From Chitinophagaceae bacterium (GTDB lineage Bacteria; Bacteroidota; Bacteroidia; Chitinophagales; Chitinophagaceae), in the NCBI GenBank assembly GCA_016710745.1, contig JADJVB010000010.1, positions 1,054,001-1,118,000 of the forward strand: a stretch of DNA of 64,000 bases, written 5' to 3'. Position 1 is the first letter of the stretch, and each line of letters begins with the position of its first letter. The notes below the pieces were generated by a model that was not told the DNA's origin, did no database searches, and saw nothing but the letters and a program-made list of their open reading frames with translations. A program made the translations under genes and the position numbers. Of the stretch, positions 28,593 through 36,870 are shown piece by piece.

Positions 28593-29963
28593 ATGAATCA
28601 GGAACAACCCATCATCGTAGGTCTGGATATTGGCACCACCAAAATTGCTGCCATAGCCGGACGAAAAAATGAGTACGGCAAGCTGGAAATACTTGGCTTT
28701 GGCCGTGCCAACAGTAATGGTGTACAACACGGTATGGTGTTGAACATCGATCAAACCATAAAAGCCATTGAACTGGCTTTGAAAAACTGTTACGAATCAA
28801 ATCCAAACCTCGAGATCGGGGAAGTATATGTTGGTATTGCCGGCCACCATATAAAGAGTTTACAAACCCGGGGCGATATTGTAAGGCAAAGTATCGAAGA
28901 AGAGATCAGGCAGGAGGAAATTGACCGACTGGTTGCCGATCAATACAGAACCTATATTCCGGCAGGCGATCAGATCATTGATGTGATACCACAGGAGTTT
29001 ACCGTAGATAATTTTCAAAATATCCCAAACCCGATTGGATACAGTGGCGTAAAAGTGGGTGCTAATTTTCATATTATTACCGGTGATAAAAACGCGATCA
29101 GAAATATAAACCGCAGTGTTGATAAAGCGGGCTTAATTACTAAAGACCTTGTTCTGCAGCCCCTTGCCTCTGCAGCCGCAGTCATGTGCGATCAGGATCT
29201 CGAAGCGGGTGTCGCCATAGTTGATATTGGTGGCGGCACTACCGACCTGGCTGTTTTTTATGAAGGAATTTTAAAACATACAGCGGTGATTCCTTTTGGT
29301 GGAGAAAATATCACCAACGATATAAAGAATGGGTTGGGTGTTTTAAAAACACAGGCCGAGCAAATGAAAATTCAATTCGGCAGTGCCTTGAGCGACGAAG
29401 CAAAAGCCAATGCATTTATAACCATACCTGGTTTGCGTGGTATGGCGCCAAAAGAAATCTCGGTTAAAAACCTGGCTTCCATCATACAGGCCCGTATGAG
29501 TGAGATCATGGATTTTGTTACCTATCACTTAAAACAGGTTGGCCTCGATACAAGATTGCTGAATGGAGGTGTGATACTCACCGGCGGCGGATCTCAATTG
29601 AAACACCTGATCCAGTTAACCGAATATGTTACCGGTTTAAATGCAAGGATCGGCTATCCAAACGAACATTTATCAGGCGGACATATTGAAGAACTGGCCA
29701 AGCCCATGTACAGCACCTGTATCGGTTTGATCCTGAAAGGGTATAACGATTACGAAAATAAAAACAAACAATTTGAAGAACAGTTCAGAAGAGTGGAAGT
29801 GCCGGGTTCATTAAAACACCAACCTGTTGACGAAACGTTGGATACTGAAGTTGAGAACGACATTGTTGAAGTTAAACCACGCAAATCTTTAAAAACATTT
29901 ATGGATGGATTTAAAAATGGTTTGATTGATTTGTTCAAGGAAGAGGAGGATTCAAAGTTGTAG
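28593..29963 (+). CDS. ftsA: Cell division protein FtsA
   Basis: A 456-residue actin-like ATPase that anchors FtsZ to the membrane. ATP-binding motifs: phosphate-1 GLDIGTTKIAAIAG (~10-23), phosphate-2 AIVDIGGGTTDLAVF and the adenosine motif GVILTGGGSQLKHL. The SHS2/1C domain region is present. The C-terminal end (KTFMDGFKNGLIDLFKEEED) forms the amphipathic membrane-targeting helix. Directly upstream of ftsZ, as in most dcw clusters. Confidence 0.96.
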   Translation: MNQEQPIIVGLDIGTTKIAAIAGRKNEYGKLEILGFGRANSNGVQHGMVLNIDQTIKAIELALKNCYESNPNLEIGEVYVGIAGHHIKSLQTRGDIVRQSIEEEIRQEEIDRLVADQYRTYIPAGDQIIDVIPQEFTVDNFQNIPNPIGYSGVKVGANFHIITGDKNAIRNINRSVDKAGLITKDLVLQPLASAAAVMCDQDLEAGVAIVDIGGGTTDLAVFYEGILKHTAVIPFGGENITNDIKNGLGVLKTQAEQMKIQFGSALSDEAKANAFITIPGLRGMAPKEISVKNLASIIQARMSEIMDFVTYHLKQVGLDTRLLNGGVILTGGGSQLKHLIQLTEYVTGLNARIGYPNEHLSGGHIEELAKPMYSTCIGLILKGYNDYENKNKQFEEQFRRVEVPGSLKHQPVDETLDTEVENDIVEVKPRKSLKTFMDGFKNGLIDLFKEEEDSKL

Positions 29964-29972
29964 CCCCCTCGG

Positions 29973-29986
29973 TCCCCCAAGGGGGA
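29973..29986. repeat. TCCCCC-AA-GGGGGA palindrome after ftsA
   Basis: A perfect short palindrome 10 bases after the ftsA stop. The surrounding AGTTGTAGCCCC..GGAGAAGATTGAA is shared with the repeat after murD, so the two spacers carry copies of the same element. Confidence 0.65.
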
Positions 29987-30100
29987 AGTTGAGGAGAAGA
30001 TTGAAGCGAAAGTGCATTTTATAATAAGTTCTTACTAACCCATAACATAGGCAGGTTTAAAATAATTTAAAGCTGTTTAAATTCTAACAGTTCTTTTAAC

Positions 30101-30114
30101 TCCCCCTTGGGGGA
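30101..30114. repeat. TCCCCC-TT-GGGGGA palindrome before ftsZ
   Basis: Same palindrome with TT at its centre, 25 bases upstream of the ftsZ ATG. A TTG inside it (30107) opens the ftsZ frame early, but the encoded residues are repeat-derived. Confidence 0.65.
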
Positions 30115-30139
30115 TTTAGGGGACTTAAAAACAACAACT

Positions 30140-32017
30140 ATGATACATTTTGATTTGCCAAAGGATCAATCCTCCATCATCAAGGTAATTGGTGTGGGCG
30201 GTGGCGGAAGCAATGCGGTAAACCACATGTTTTCGCAAAATATTGAAGGCGTAAATTTTATTATCTGTAATACAGATGCACAGGCCATTGCGCAGAGCAA
30301 AGTGCCCAATAAAATTCAGTTGGGGCCGCATTTAACCCAGGGCCTGGGTGCCGGTGCCAATCCCGAGATCGGCAGGCAGGCTACCGAGGAAAGTCTGGAG
30401 GAGATCAAGCGAATTCTGGAAGTGAATACGAAGATGGCTTTCATCACGGCCGGTATGGGCGGCGGTACGGGTACCGGTGGCGCGCCCATTCTTGCAAAAA
30501 TTTGTAAAGACCTGGGTATTCTCACCGTAGGTATTGTAACTACGCCCTTTGCTTATGAGGGCAAGAAAAGAATTGCACAGGCAGAGGAAGGTGTGATGCT
30601 GCTAAAAAATCATGTTGACACGTTACTGGTGATCAGCAATGATAAACTGCGCCACCAGTTTGGAAATTTAAAAATGAAAGAAGCATTTGCCAAAGCAGAT
30701 AATGTGTTGGCAACAGCAGCAAAATGTATCACCGATGTGATCAACAGTACCGGCCAGATCAATGTGGATTTTGCCGACGTGTGTACGGTAATGGTCAACG
30801 GTGGTGTGGCCATTTTGGGAAGCGCTGCAGAAGGTGGCGAAGACAGGGCCCAGGCTGCGATTGAGAATGCCATTAATTCGCCACTATTAAATGACAGCGA
30901 TATCCGTGGTGCTAAATGGATCCTAATCAATATCAATTCATCAGAGGGCGAGCATGAGTTTACTATGGACGAAGTGGAGATCATCCAGAATTATTTGATA
31001 AGCCAGGCCGGAGAAGGCACCGATGTGATATTGGGATTAGGTTACGACAATACCCTGGAAGACAAGATTGGTATTACCTTAATAGCTACCGGTTTTGACC
31101 ACAAAGACCCTTTTGAGAAGAAGACAGAAAATAAAAAAGAAGTGAGGGAAGAGAAGATTGTCATGACCCTGGAAATGCCGGTTAAAGAGGAAAAAATAGT
31201 GGCGGTGCAGCCGGTGATGGAATTTGATGAAAAAGATGAAGACGAGGCAATAGCTGAGATCACCGAACCACCGGCTATTCAGGCTGTGGAAGATGATTTA
31301 ATGCCTACTTTGAAAATTGCGGAAGAGGAAATACCGGTAGTGGAATTACCCCGTAAAACTACTGGGGATAACTTCGACACGGCGCCGGAGTTTTTTGAAA
31401 TATCTTCGGCCAATGATCAGGTTCCGGTAATAGAATTTGATATACCCCAGGATCCTCCACCCGTTGATAAACCAGCAAAAGTTCAAAAAGAAATCATTGT
31501 AGTTAATAAAGATGCTAGCAGCTCCCCTTCGTCTGGGGGGTACCTGGCTAAACCTTCGCATATATATGTGGAGGAGAAGCCAACACCAGAATCCAATTCG
31601 ACTGATGAGCTACTACCCGTGCAGGAAAAGAAACAGGAAGACGAACCTGTGATTGACATGCAATTGGTAGTTAAATCCCATCAAGCGGCGGAGGACGAGC
31701 AACATGTACAACCAGCTCAGCCCATCATGATTTCCGATGTTGAGGAACCTGCCATGCAGGACGAAACAGAGGATCTTCGGCGCAGGGCAATAGATCGGAT
31801 TTCGAAACTGCGTAACTTGTCGTTCAACATTAACGCAGCCGATCCTAATAATGAGTTTGAAACGGTGCCTGCTTACCTTCGCCGCAACATGGAATTACAC
31901 AATTCCATTGCCGATGTTGAGAGTTTTTACAGTAATTACATTGTAAAAACAGACGAAAATAACAAAACAGAGATCAGCACGATCAACAGCTTTTTAGAAG
32001 GTAAAAAACCTGATTAA
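30140..32017 (+). CDS. ftsZ: Cell division GTPase FtsZ
   Basis: The tubulin-like GTPase that forms the Z-ring. Start ATG 30140 (MIHFDLPKDQSSIIKVIGVG) gives 625 residues. The GTPase domain shows GVGGGGSNAVNHM, the tubulin signature GGGTGTGGAPILAKI at ~105-120, and the T7 loop NVDFADVCTVM. After about residue 330 comes a very long acidic, low-complexity linker of roughly 200 residues, then RRAIDRISKLRNLSFN and a C-terminal segment. The total is much longer than E. coli FtsZ (383). A GC-rich repeat at 31522-31540 is translated within the linker as SSPSSGG. Confidence 0.97.
   Translation: MIHFDLPKDQSSIIKVIGVGGGGSNAVNHMFSQNIEGVNFIICNTDAQAIAQSKVPNKIQLGPHLTQGLGAGANPEIGRQATEESLEEIKRILEVNTKMAFITAGMGGGTGTGGAPILAKICKDLGILTVGIVTTPFAYEGKKRIAQAEEGVMLLKNHVDTLLVISNDKLRHQFGNLKMKEAFAKADNVLATAAKCITDVINSTGQINVDFADVCTVMVNGGVAILGSAAEGGEDRAQAAIENAINSPLLNDSDIRGAKWILININSSEGEHEFTMDEVEIIQNYLISQAGEGTDVILGLGYDNTLEDKIGITLIATGFDHKDPFEKKTENKKEVREEKIVMTLEMPVKEEKIVAVQPVMEFDEKDEDEAIAEITEPPAIQAVEDDLMPTLKIAEEEIPVVELPRKTTGDNFDTAPEFFEISSANDQVPVIEFDIPQDPPPVDKPAKVQKEIIVVNKDASSSPSSGGYLAKPSHIYVEEKPTPESNSTDELLPVQEKKQEDEPVIDMQLVVKSHQAAEDEQHVQPAQPIMISDVEEPAMQDETEDLRRRAIDRISKLRNLSFNINAADPNNEFETVPAYLRRNMELHNSIADVESFYSNYIVKTDENNKTEISTINSFLEGKKPD
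31522..31540. repeat. CTCCCC..GGGGGG inverted repeat inside ftsZ linker
   Basis: CTCCCCT-TCGTC-TGGGGGG is embedded in frame in the FtsZ linker coding region and encodes Ser-Pro-Ser-Ser-Gly-Gly. It matches the design of the spacer repeats. Confidence 0.5.
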
Positions 32018-32023
32018 TATATT

Positions 32024-32053
32024 AATGCCAATTCCATTTAAGGAATTGGCATT
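32024..32053 (+). terminator. Hairpin terminator after ftsZ
   Basis: Perfect 12-bp stem AATGCCAATTCC / GGAATTGGCATT, loop ATTTAA, short T-run. It lies 7 bases after the ftsZ stop and marks the end of the dcw cluster. Confidence 0.7.
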
Positions 32054-32083
32054 TACGTTTGTTTGTGTTTGGATGTATGAGTA

Positions 32084-32111
32084 AAGGCCCCGTAAATAAA
32101 CGGGGCTTTTT
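32084..32111. terminator. Second, possibly bidirectional terminator
   Basis: Stem GCCCCGT / ACGGGGC with loop AAATAA and a T5 tail on the + strand; AAA on the left gives a short T-run on the - strand. It lies between convergent ftsZ and the DUF2490 gene, whose stop is at 32113. Confidence 0.7.
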
Positions 32112-32112
32112 A

Positions 32113-32871
32113 TTATTTTGTAAGATCCAAATTGAGATTGGCAGCAAGTACAAAACCGTGGTTGTACTGGTAAACAGGCTTGTTGCCTACCCGGTTTGGT
32201 TGTTGCAGGGTTTGATTAATATAACCGCCCTCAAACTTAATTATTTTATTCAACCGGTAACCCAGCATCAGGCCAATTCTGTTTTGATCAAAAACATTGG
32301 TACCTATGTTTCGGCCCCAGCCAATGAAAACCTCATCCTGCAAAATCACCGACCATGGTTTTACAGCAGCGTTTTTTCTGTGCAACGGAATTTCACCACG
32401 AACGCGGTACCTGATCCGGTTTAAAAAACTATAGTCCGTATTTTTTATTCCGTCGGGCCTGGTTACCTTCCCAACAAAACGTTGTTCCAGGGTGAACCGG
32501 TGCGACAGGTCAATTTCGCCGATCGGATTTTTTATGATCACCTGCTCAAAAAGCCGGTGCTCCGGAAATGCAAAAGCAGCCGGGTAATCACCGTAGGCAT
32601 AGGTTTGGGCAAAAGCATATCCCAGTATGATGTTTACGTTTTTTGATGCACTGTAGTTCAGGCCGGTTCTCGCCAACCCCTGTTGCCAATTTTTAACAGC
32701 CTCAACACGCCGCCACTGGTATTCGGTGTGAATGGCCAGTTTGGGTGCTATTTTTAATGAACCGGTATAAGCAAACCAGCCGATGGTGTTGTGGTCGGCC
32801 AGTCTTTGTTCCTGGGCGAATGCACCGGAACAAATGATTGAAGAGAGAATTAATATTATTACACGGGGCAT
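32113..32871 (-). CDS. DUF2490 outer membrane protein
   Basis: A 252-residue protein with signal peptide (VIILILSSIICSGAFAQEQR). The rest alternates short strands typical of an outer-membrane beta-barrel (HTEYQWRRVEAVKNWQQGLA, ILGYAFAQTYAYGDYP, RFTLEQRFVG, EVFIGWGRNIGTNVFDQNRI), matching DUF2490. Function is unknown. A strong hairpin separates it from the upstream carbonic anhydrase gene, so it is probably transcribed alone. Confidence 0.8.
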   Translation of the reverse strand: MPRVIILILSSIICSGAFAQEQRLADHNTIGWFAYTGSLKIAPKLAIHTEYQWRRVEAVKNWQQGLARTGLNYSASKNVNIILGYAFAQTYAYGDYPAAFAFPEHRLFEQVIIKNPIGEIDLSHRFTLEQRFVGKVTRPDGIKNTDYSFLNRIRYRVRGEIPLHRKNAAVKPWSVILQDEVFIGWGRNIGTNVFDQNRIGLMLGYRLNKIIKFEGGYINQTLQQPNRVGNKPVYQYNHGFVLAANLNLDLTK

Positions 32872-32881
32872 GGTTGAAAGT

Positions 32882-32920
32882 AAATACAGGCGGCAAATAC
32901 ATGCCGCCTGTATTTTTTTT
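32882..32920. terminator. Strong hairpin terminator between DUF2490 gene and carbonic anhydrase
   Basis: A perfect 14-bp stem (AAATACAGGCGGCA / TGCCGCCTGTATTT) with a 6-base loop. A T8 run follows on the + strand. On the - strand, the direction of both flanking genes, the stem ends in TATTTAC. It most likely ends the sulP-carbonic anhydrase transcript. Confidence 0.7.
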
Positions 32921-32932
32921 GATTGTTTTAAA

Positions 32933-33574
32933 TTAATTGATGATCAAAACATCGTCATAGAAAGTTACTTCCCCGGTACTGATATCATGGGTTCCTCCAA
33001 CAATGCCTATTTCTCCTTTTTCTATCATCTCTTTTAAAATAGAACTGCGTTCAATGATGCCGTGTACGGTACGCTTCACATTTATGGTTGCCACTTTTTC
33101 CACAAACTCAGCATTGCCGGAATTACGTTCTTCGGTAACGGTCTTCTCGTCATATACCGCAGGTTGTATTTTGCTCAATAAGGCAGTAAGGTTTCCCATT
33201 TCCACATGATCGCAGGCTCCTTTTACAGCGCCGCATTTAGTATGGCCCAGCACAACAATGATCTTTGATCCGGCAACTTTGCAGGCAAACTCCATACTGC
33301 CGAGTATATCTTCGTTGAGAATGTTCCCGGCAATTCGTGCACTGAAAATATCTCCCAGTCCCTGGTCAAATATCAACTCGGCCGATGTACGCGAATCAAT
33401 ACAGCTCAGGATCACTGCGAACGGATGTTGTCCATCGGATGTGTCATTGGCCTGTTGTAACAGGTTTCGGTTAACTTTTAAATTGTTTACGAATCTTTTG
33501 TTTCCGTCTTTCAAAAGGTCCATGGCCATCATGGGTGTTATGGCATTTTGCATTTCTTTAGTTAATGTTTTCAT
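32933..33574 (-). CDS. Beta-class carbonic anhydrase
   Basis: A 213-residue zinc enzyme interconverting CO2 and bicarbonate. Zinc ligands and active-site residues are visible: C58-x-D60-x-R62 (SCIDSRTSAE), H111 and C114 (LGHTKCGAVKGACD). GDIFSARIAGNI is the conserved block between them. It follows the SulP gene by 18 bases on the same strand. The pairing suggests the transporter carries bicarbonate, or that the enzyme balances it. Confidence 0.93.
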   Translation of the reverse strand: MKTLTKEMQNAITPMMAMDLLKDGNKRFVNNLKVNRNLLQQANDTSDGQHPFAVILSCIDSRTSAELIFDQGLGDIFSARIAGNILNEDILGSMEFACKVAGSKIIVVLGHTKCGAVKGACDHVEMGNLTALLSKIQPAVYDEKTVTEERNSGNAEFVEKVATINVKRTVHGIIERSSILKEMIEKGEIGIVGGTHDISTGEVTFYDDVLIIN

Positions 33575-33592
33575 TTTATTTATTTTATTTTT

Positions 33593-35149
33593 TTATAAAT
33601 AGGCTGGTTCTATATAATTTATTTTTTCAACAGCAATACCCTTCGTTTTGGCATTGATTTCATAGTTTGCTATCAGTTCCAGCACATCATGCGCCACTGA
33701 TTTTGAGTTTGAAAAGTCAATGATAACTTTTGAATTTTCGGGAATTTCGTCCAGTTCTTTTATCACATTCGCCTTATTAAAGAACGAAACTTCTTCTGCT
33801 AAAACCAGGTGGTGCAACGCCTGACCGTCTTGTGTGCTTACCACTTCTTTCATATAATGTGAGTTGCGGTAACTGTGGCGTAAGGTGTAAAAAATGCCAA
33901 ATAAGATACCAATGGTAATGCCCTTCAACAGATCGGTTGCCAGAATACCAACTACGGTGGCTAAAAATGGAATGAATTGTTCCCATCCAAGTTTGTACAT
34001 CTGTTTAAATAAAGATGGCTTAGCCAGTTTGTAACCTACCATTAACAAGATGGCAGCCAAACTTGCCAATGGGATCATATTTAATAAACCGGCGATGGTG
34101 ATGGCACTTAATAACAGGAACACCCCATGCAATATTGCTGACATTTTTGTTTTACCGCCAAAATTTATGTTGGCCGAACTACGTACAATAACCTGTGTGA
34201 TCGGTAATCCACCTATAAGGCCCGAAACGATATTTCCCAAGCCCTGCGCTTTTAATTCTCTGTTGGTGGGTGTAATTCTTTTATCGGGATCCATTTTGTC
34301 GGTGGCTTCAACGCATAATAAGGTTTCCAGGCTGGCAACAATGGCCAACACAATGGCCACTTCGTAAACCTTTATATTACCCAACGCAGAAAAATCGGGG
34401 AAGGTAAACTGACCGAAAAATCCGGATAAATTTTCGGGAACCGGAATACTTACCACCTGATCGGCATCCAGACTAAAATTGAGAATTCCCTGCTGGTACA
34501 TATAATTCATCACAATGCCCAATACCACAACTACCAATGGCCCCTGGATCAGTTGAAAAATCTTGTGTTTTTTTGTCAGTACCACGTCCCATAAGATCAA
34601 AATAGCCAACGAGATGGCGGCAATGATCAGGGCTCCTGGTGTAAATAAGTCGAATGCAGACCCTAAAGAAGAGAGGGTATTTTCACCATCAGATTGAAAA
34701 AAGGAAAAATCGCCTTCTGCATCTTTATCATAACCCAATGCATGCGGTATCTGTTTCAGAATAATTAATAAACCAATACCGGTGAGCATGCCTTTAATAA
34801 CAGACGACGGAAAAAAGTAAGCGATAAAGCCGGCTTTTAAATACCCAAGCGATAGTTGGATAATCCCTGCAATAACTACAGCCAGTAAAAAAATGGACCA
34901 GGAGCCCAGGCTTGTTATGGCGCCCAGCACAATAACCGCAAGTCCGGCCGCCGGTCCGCTAACACCCAAAGGCGAGCCGCTGGCTACACCTACAACAATA
35001 CCGCCTATTATTCCGGCAATTATACCGGCAAAAAGCGGTGCGCCGGAAGCCAGTGCAATACCCAGACATAAGGGAAGGGCAACAAAAAACACGACGATGC
35101 TGGCGGGCAAATCGCTTTTTATTTCTTTGAACAGGTTTTTAAATTGCAT
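33593..35149 (-). CDS. SulP-family anion transporter (probable bicarbonate)
   Basis: A 518-residue inner membrane transporter with 10-12 helices: conserved N-terminal DLPASIVVFFVALPLCLGIA and GIIGGIVVGVASGSPLGVSG, then the GLIGGLPITQVIVRSSANIN segment, and a short C-terminal STAS-like domain (~430-518; KVIIDFSNSKSVAHDVLELI). SulP proteins carry sulfate, bicarbonate or related anions. Coupling to carbonic anhydrase favours bicarbonate, but the substrate is inferred. The upstream region carries a -7 element and a 27-bp palindrome shared with the divergent TetR gene. Confidence 0.85.
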   Translation of the reverse strand: MQFKNLFKEIKSDLPASIVVFFVALPLCLGIALASGAPLFAGIIAGIIGGIVVGVASGSPLGVSGPAAGLAVIVLGAITSLGSWSIFLLAVVIAGIIQLSLGYLKAGFIAYFFPSSVIKGMLTGIGLLIILKQIPHALGYDKDAEGDFSFFQSDGENTLSSLGSAFDLFTPGALIIAAISLAILILWDVVLTKKHKIFQLIQGPLVVVVLGIVMNYMYQQGILNFSLDADQVVSIPVPENLSGFFGQFTFPDFSALGNIKVYEVAIVLAIVASLETLLCVEATDKMDPDKRITPTNRELKAQGLGNIVSGLIGGLPITQVIVRSSANINFGGKTKMSAILHGVFLLLSAITIAGLLNMIPLASLAAILLMVGYKLAKPSLFKQMYKLGWEQFIPFLATVVGILATDLLKGITIGILFGIFYTLRHSYRNSHYMKEVVSTQDGQALHHLVLAEEVSFFNKANVIKELDEIPENSKVIIDFSNSKSVAHDVLELIANYEINAKTKGIAVEKINYIEPAYL

Positions 35150-35174
35150 ATAATGATCGTTTTTGAGTGAAAGG

Positions 35175-35182
35175 CAAATATA
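35175..35182 (-). promoter_or_regulatory. -7 element (TATATTTG) of sulP
   Basis: On the minus strand this reads TATATTTG, an exact TAnnTTTG match, 26 bases before the sulP ATG. The neighbouring palindrome at 35194-35220 would cover its -33 region. Confidence 0.55.
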
Positions 35183-35193
35183 GGGGTATTATC

Positions 35194-35220
35194 TTTAAAG
35201 ATAGTAATACTATCTTTAAA
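35194..35220. promoter_or_regulatory. 27-bp palindromic operator between sulP and tetR
   Basis: Half-site TTTAAAGATAGTA (35194-35206), a central A, then the exact inverse TACTATCTTTAAA (35208-35220). An overlapping palindrome ATCTTTAAAGAT lies at 35191-35202, giving three half-sites. Perfect palindromes of this length next to a divergent TetR gene are typical operators for that regulator. The site covers the -33 region of the sulP promoter, which suggests repression. Confidence 0.75.
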
Positions 35221-35250
35221 AAATGTAAAACTTTTACAGTATTTTTACAA

Positions 35251-35277
35251 TTGCTGATAAGAGAAAAGGTAATTTTG
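35251..35277 (+). promoter_or_regulatory. Promoter of the TetR gene
   Basis: TTG at 35251-35253 and TAATTTTG at 35270-35277 match the -33 and -7 elements of Bacteroidota promoters (spacing 16). The ATG follows 29 bases later. Confidence 0.55.
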
Positions 35278-35306
35278 CCTGATTTTAGCAGAAAGAATGA
35301 TCAATT

Positions 35307-35978
35307 ATGGAACTGAAGTTGCAAATAAGAATGAACGAGAAACTTTTTTTACGCGACCCCGAACAAACGGAGTTGGGTAAAAAGATTATTCAGCATAGCA
35401 TCCTGCTGATACATAAAAGCGGATTTGAATCATTTACATTTAAAAAACTGGCAGAGGATATCAACTCCACCGAAGCGGGCGTTTATCGTTATTTTGAGAA
35501 CAAACATAAGCTATTAATGTATATAACAGCCTGGTACTGGAGCTGGCTCGAATACCGGGTAACAGTGCATGGGCTTAATATCAAAAGCCCGGCCGTAAGA
35601 CTAAAAAAGGTGATCAAATTGCTGGCTACAACGGTAGAGGACGATATCAGCACGAGCTATGTTAATGAAAGTATTCTTCACCAGATCATCATAGCAGAAG
35701 GATCAAAAGCTTACTTCACTAAACATGTAGCAGAAGATAACAGAGATCAGTTTTTTAAGCCGTATAAGGATCTTTGTGCTAAAGTAAGTGATATCATACT
35801 CGAATGCAGTCCAAAATATAAATACCCAAAATCCCTGGCGAGTACCATTGTGGAAATGGCACATTTTCAAAATTTCTTTATGCACAACCTGCCTGCCCTT
35901 ACCGATTTCGGAAAAGAAAAAGATGAAACCAAAGTGGTCGCTTTTTTAGAAGACCTGGTGTTTTCAGCTATCCAATAA
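35307..35978 (+). CDS. TetR/AcrR-family transcriptional regulator
   Basis: A 223-residue regulator. The N-terminal DNA-binding domain has the TetR helix-turn-helix: KIIQHSILLIHKSGFESFTF, KKLAEDINSTEAGVYRYFEN, KHKLLMYITAWYW. The rest is an all-helical ligand and dimer domain without a recognisable ligand. It is divergent from sulP-carbonic anhydrase with a perfect palindrome between, so it probably controls that operon and itself. ATG 35307 is used; ATG 35331 (MNEKLFLRDPEQTE) is an alternative. Confidence 0.88.
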   Translation: MELKLQIRMNEKLFLRDPEQTELGKKIIQHSILLIHKSGFESFTFKKLAEDINSTEAGVYRYFENKHKLLMYITAWYWSWLEYRVTVHGLNIKSPAVRLKKVIKLLATTVEDDISTSYVNESILHQIIIAEGSKAYFTKHVAEDNRDQFFKPYKDLCAKVSDIILECSPKYKYPKSLASTIVEMAHFQNFFMHNLPALTDFGKEKDETKVVAFLEDLVFSAIQ

Positions 35979-35984
35979 AATAAT

Positions 35985-36782
35985 TTATTTGCCTCCTGAT
36001 TTTGCCGGTGTAAGCAGGGGTGGGGGCGTTGCTTCTTTTACTGCTGCTGCAGGTTTACTGTCCAGGGGTTTTCCCACTTCAATATCGCAACGGTGCCCGG
36101 GTTCGCCATGCGGCGGGTTCATACCGGGGGCTGTTTTTTGAACAGTTGGTGGCGTTGCAGTGATGGCAGTTTTTGCCGGGGCTGCGTCTTGTGCAGCGTT
36201 ATTGGCAGCGGGTGGCGGTGTAGTACTTACTACGCTGGCTGGCAGAGGCGGTTTACTGTTCAGGGCTGCTCCAACAGCAATGTCACAGCGATGGCCGGGT
36301 TCACCATGCGGCGGGTTCATGCCTGGTGCTGTATTTACCTTGGTTGGAACTTCCGTCATAGTAACTGCGGAAGGTGCTGCCGCGGCAGGCTGAGCCGCCG
36401 GCGCCGGTTTACTGTTTAATGGTGCTCCTACCGAAATATCGCAACGGTGGCCAGGTTCGCCATGAGGCGGGTTCATACCCGGCGCAACCGGTTGCCCGGC
36501 AGTTTGTGGTACCGTTGTTACCATATTATTTTGACTTAAACTTATGGGTTGTCCGGTTGTACCAATACTAACAGGTGTTGTTGCACCCGGAATCACCGGT
36601 GCATTTCCCGAAACAATATTAGCCCCGGGTACCAAGGCGCCCGGTGTTACGGAAGTACTGTTCAAGCTGTCGGTGCCAGCCGGTATAATTGATTTATCTA
36701 CGTAATCTTTATCGCTGCTGCCGCCGCAGGAAGCCAAAACGATCAAAGCGATAGCCGCTGCAGAAAATATTTTAAATTTCAT
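35985..36782 (-). CDS. Lipoprotein with three MNPPHGEPGHRCDI repeats
   Basis: A 265-residue lipoprotein from ATG 36782: MKFKIFSAAAIALIVLASCG, with lipobox LASC. An ATG further upstream would put the lipobox too deep. After a Gly/Pro/Thr-rich region it carries three copies of APGMNPPHGEPGHRCDI-x-VG-xx-L-N/D-SKP, separated by Ala/Pro-rich linkers. This block recurs in many Bacteroidota proteins without a known role. Each copy has two His and one Cys that could bind metal or haem; that is inference. The DNA repeats are diverged at third codon positions, so they were not duplicated recently. Confidence 0.7.
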   Translation of the reverse strand: MKFKIFSAAAIALIVLASCGGSSDKDYVDKSIIPAGTDSLNSTSVTPGALVPGANIVSGNAPVIPGATTPVSIGTTGQPISLSQNNMVTTVPQTAGQPVAPGMNPPHGEPGHRCDISVGAPLNSKPAPAAQPAAAAPSAVTMTEVPTKVNTAPGMNPPHGEPGHRCDIAVGAALNSKPPLPASVVSTTPPPAANNAAQDAAPAKTAITATPPTVQKTAPGMNPPHGEPGHRCDIEVGKPLDSKPAAAVKEATPPPLLTPAKSGGK

Positions 36783-36870
36783 GTTATCTGATATTTTTTT
36801 GAATAGCCGCAATTTACGGTTAATCGGGGGGAATTGCAAAATTGAAGGATGAAAGCGGCTTCACCTGGTA

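Noticed and set aside
30107..30139. An upstream TTG start for ftsZ adding eleven residues.
   Set aside because: The added codons come from the TCCCCC-TT-GGGGGA palindrome; the ATG at 30140 gives the conserved FtsZ N-terminus.
23251..31540. The GC-rich inverted repeats of the dcw cluster as a CRISPR array or as terminators.
   Set aside because: Spacing is irregular over kilobases with genes in between, and there are no T-tracts; downstream essential genes must be transcribed through them.
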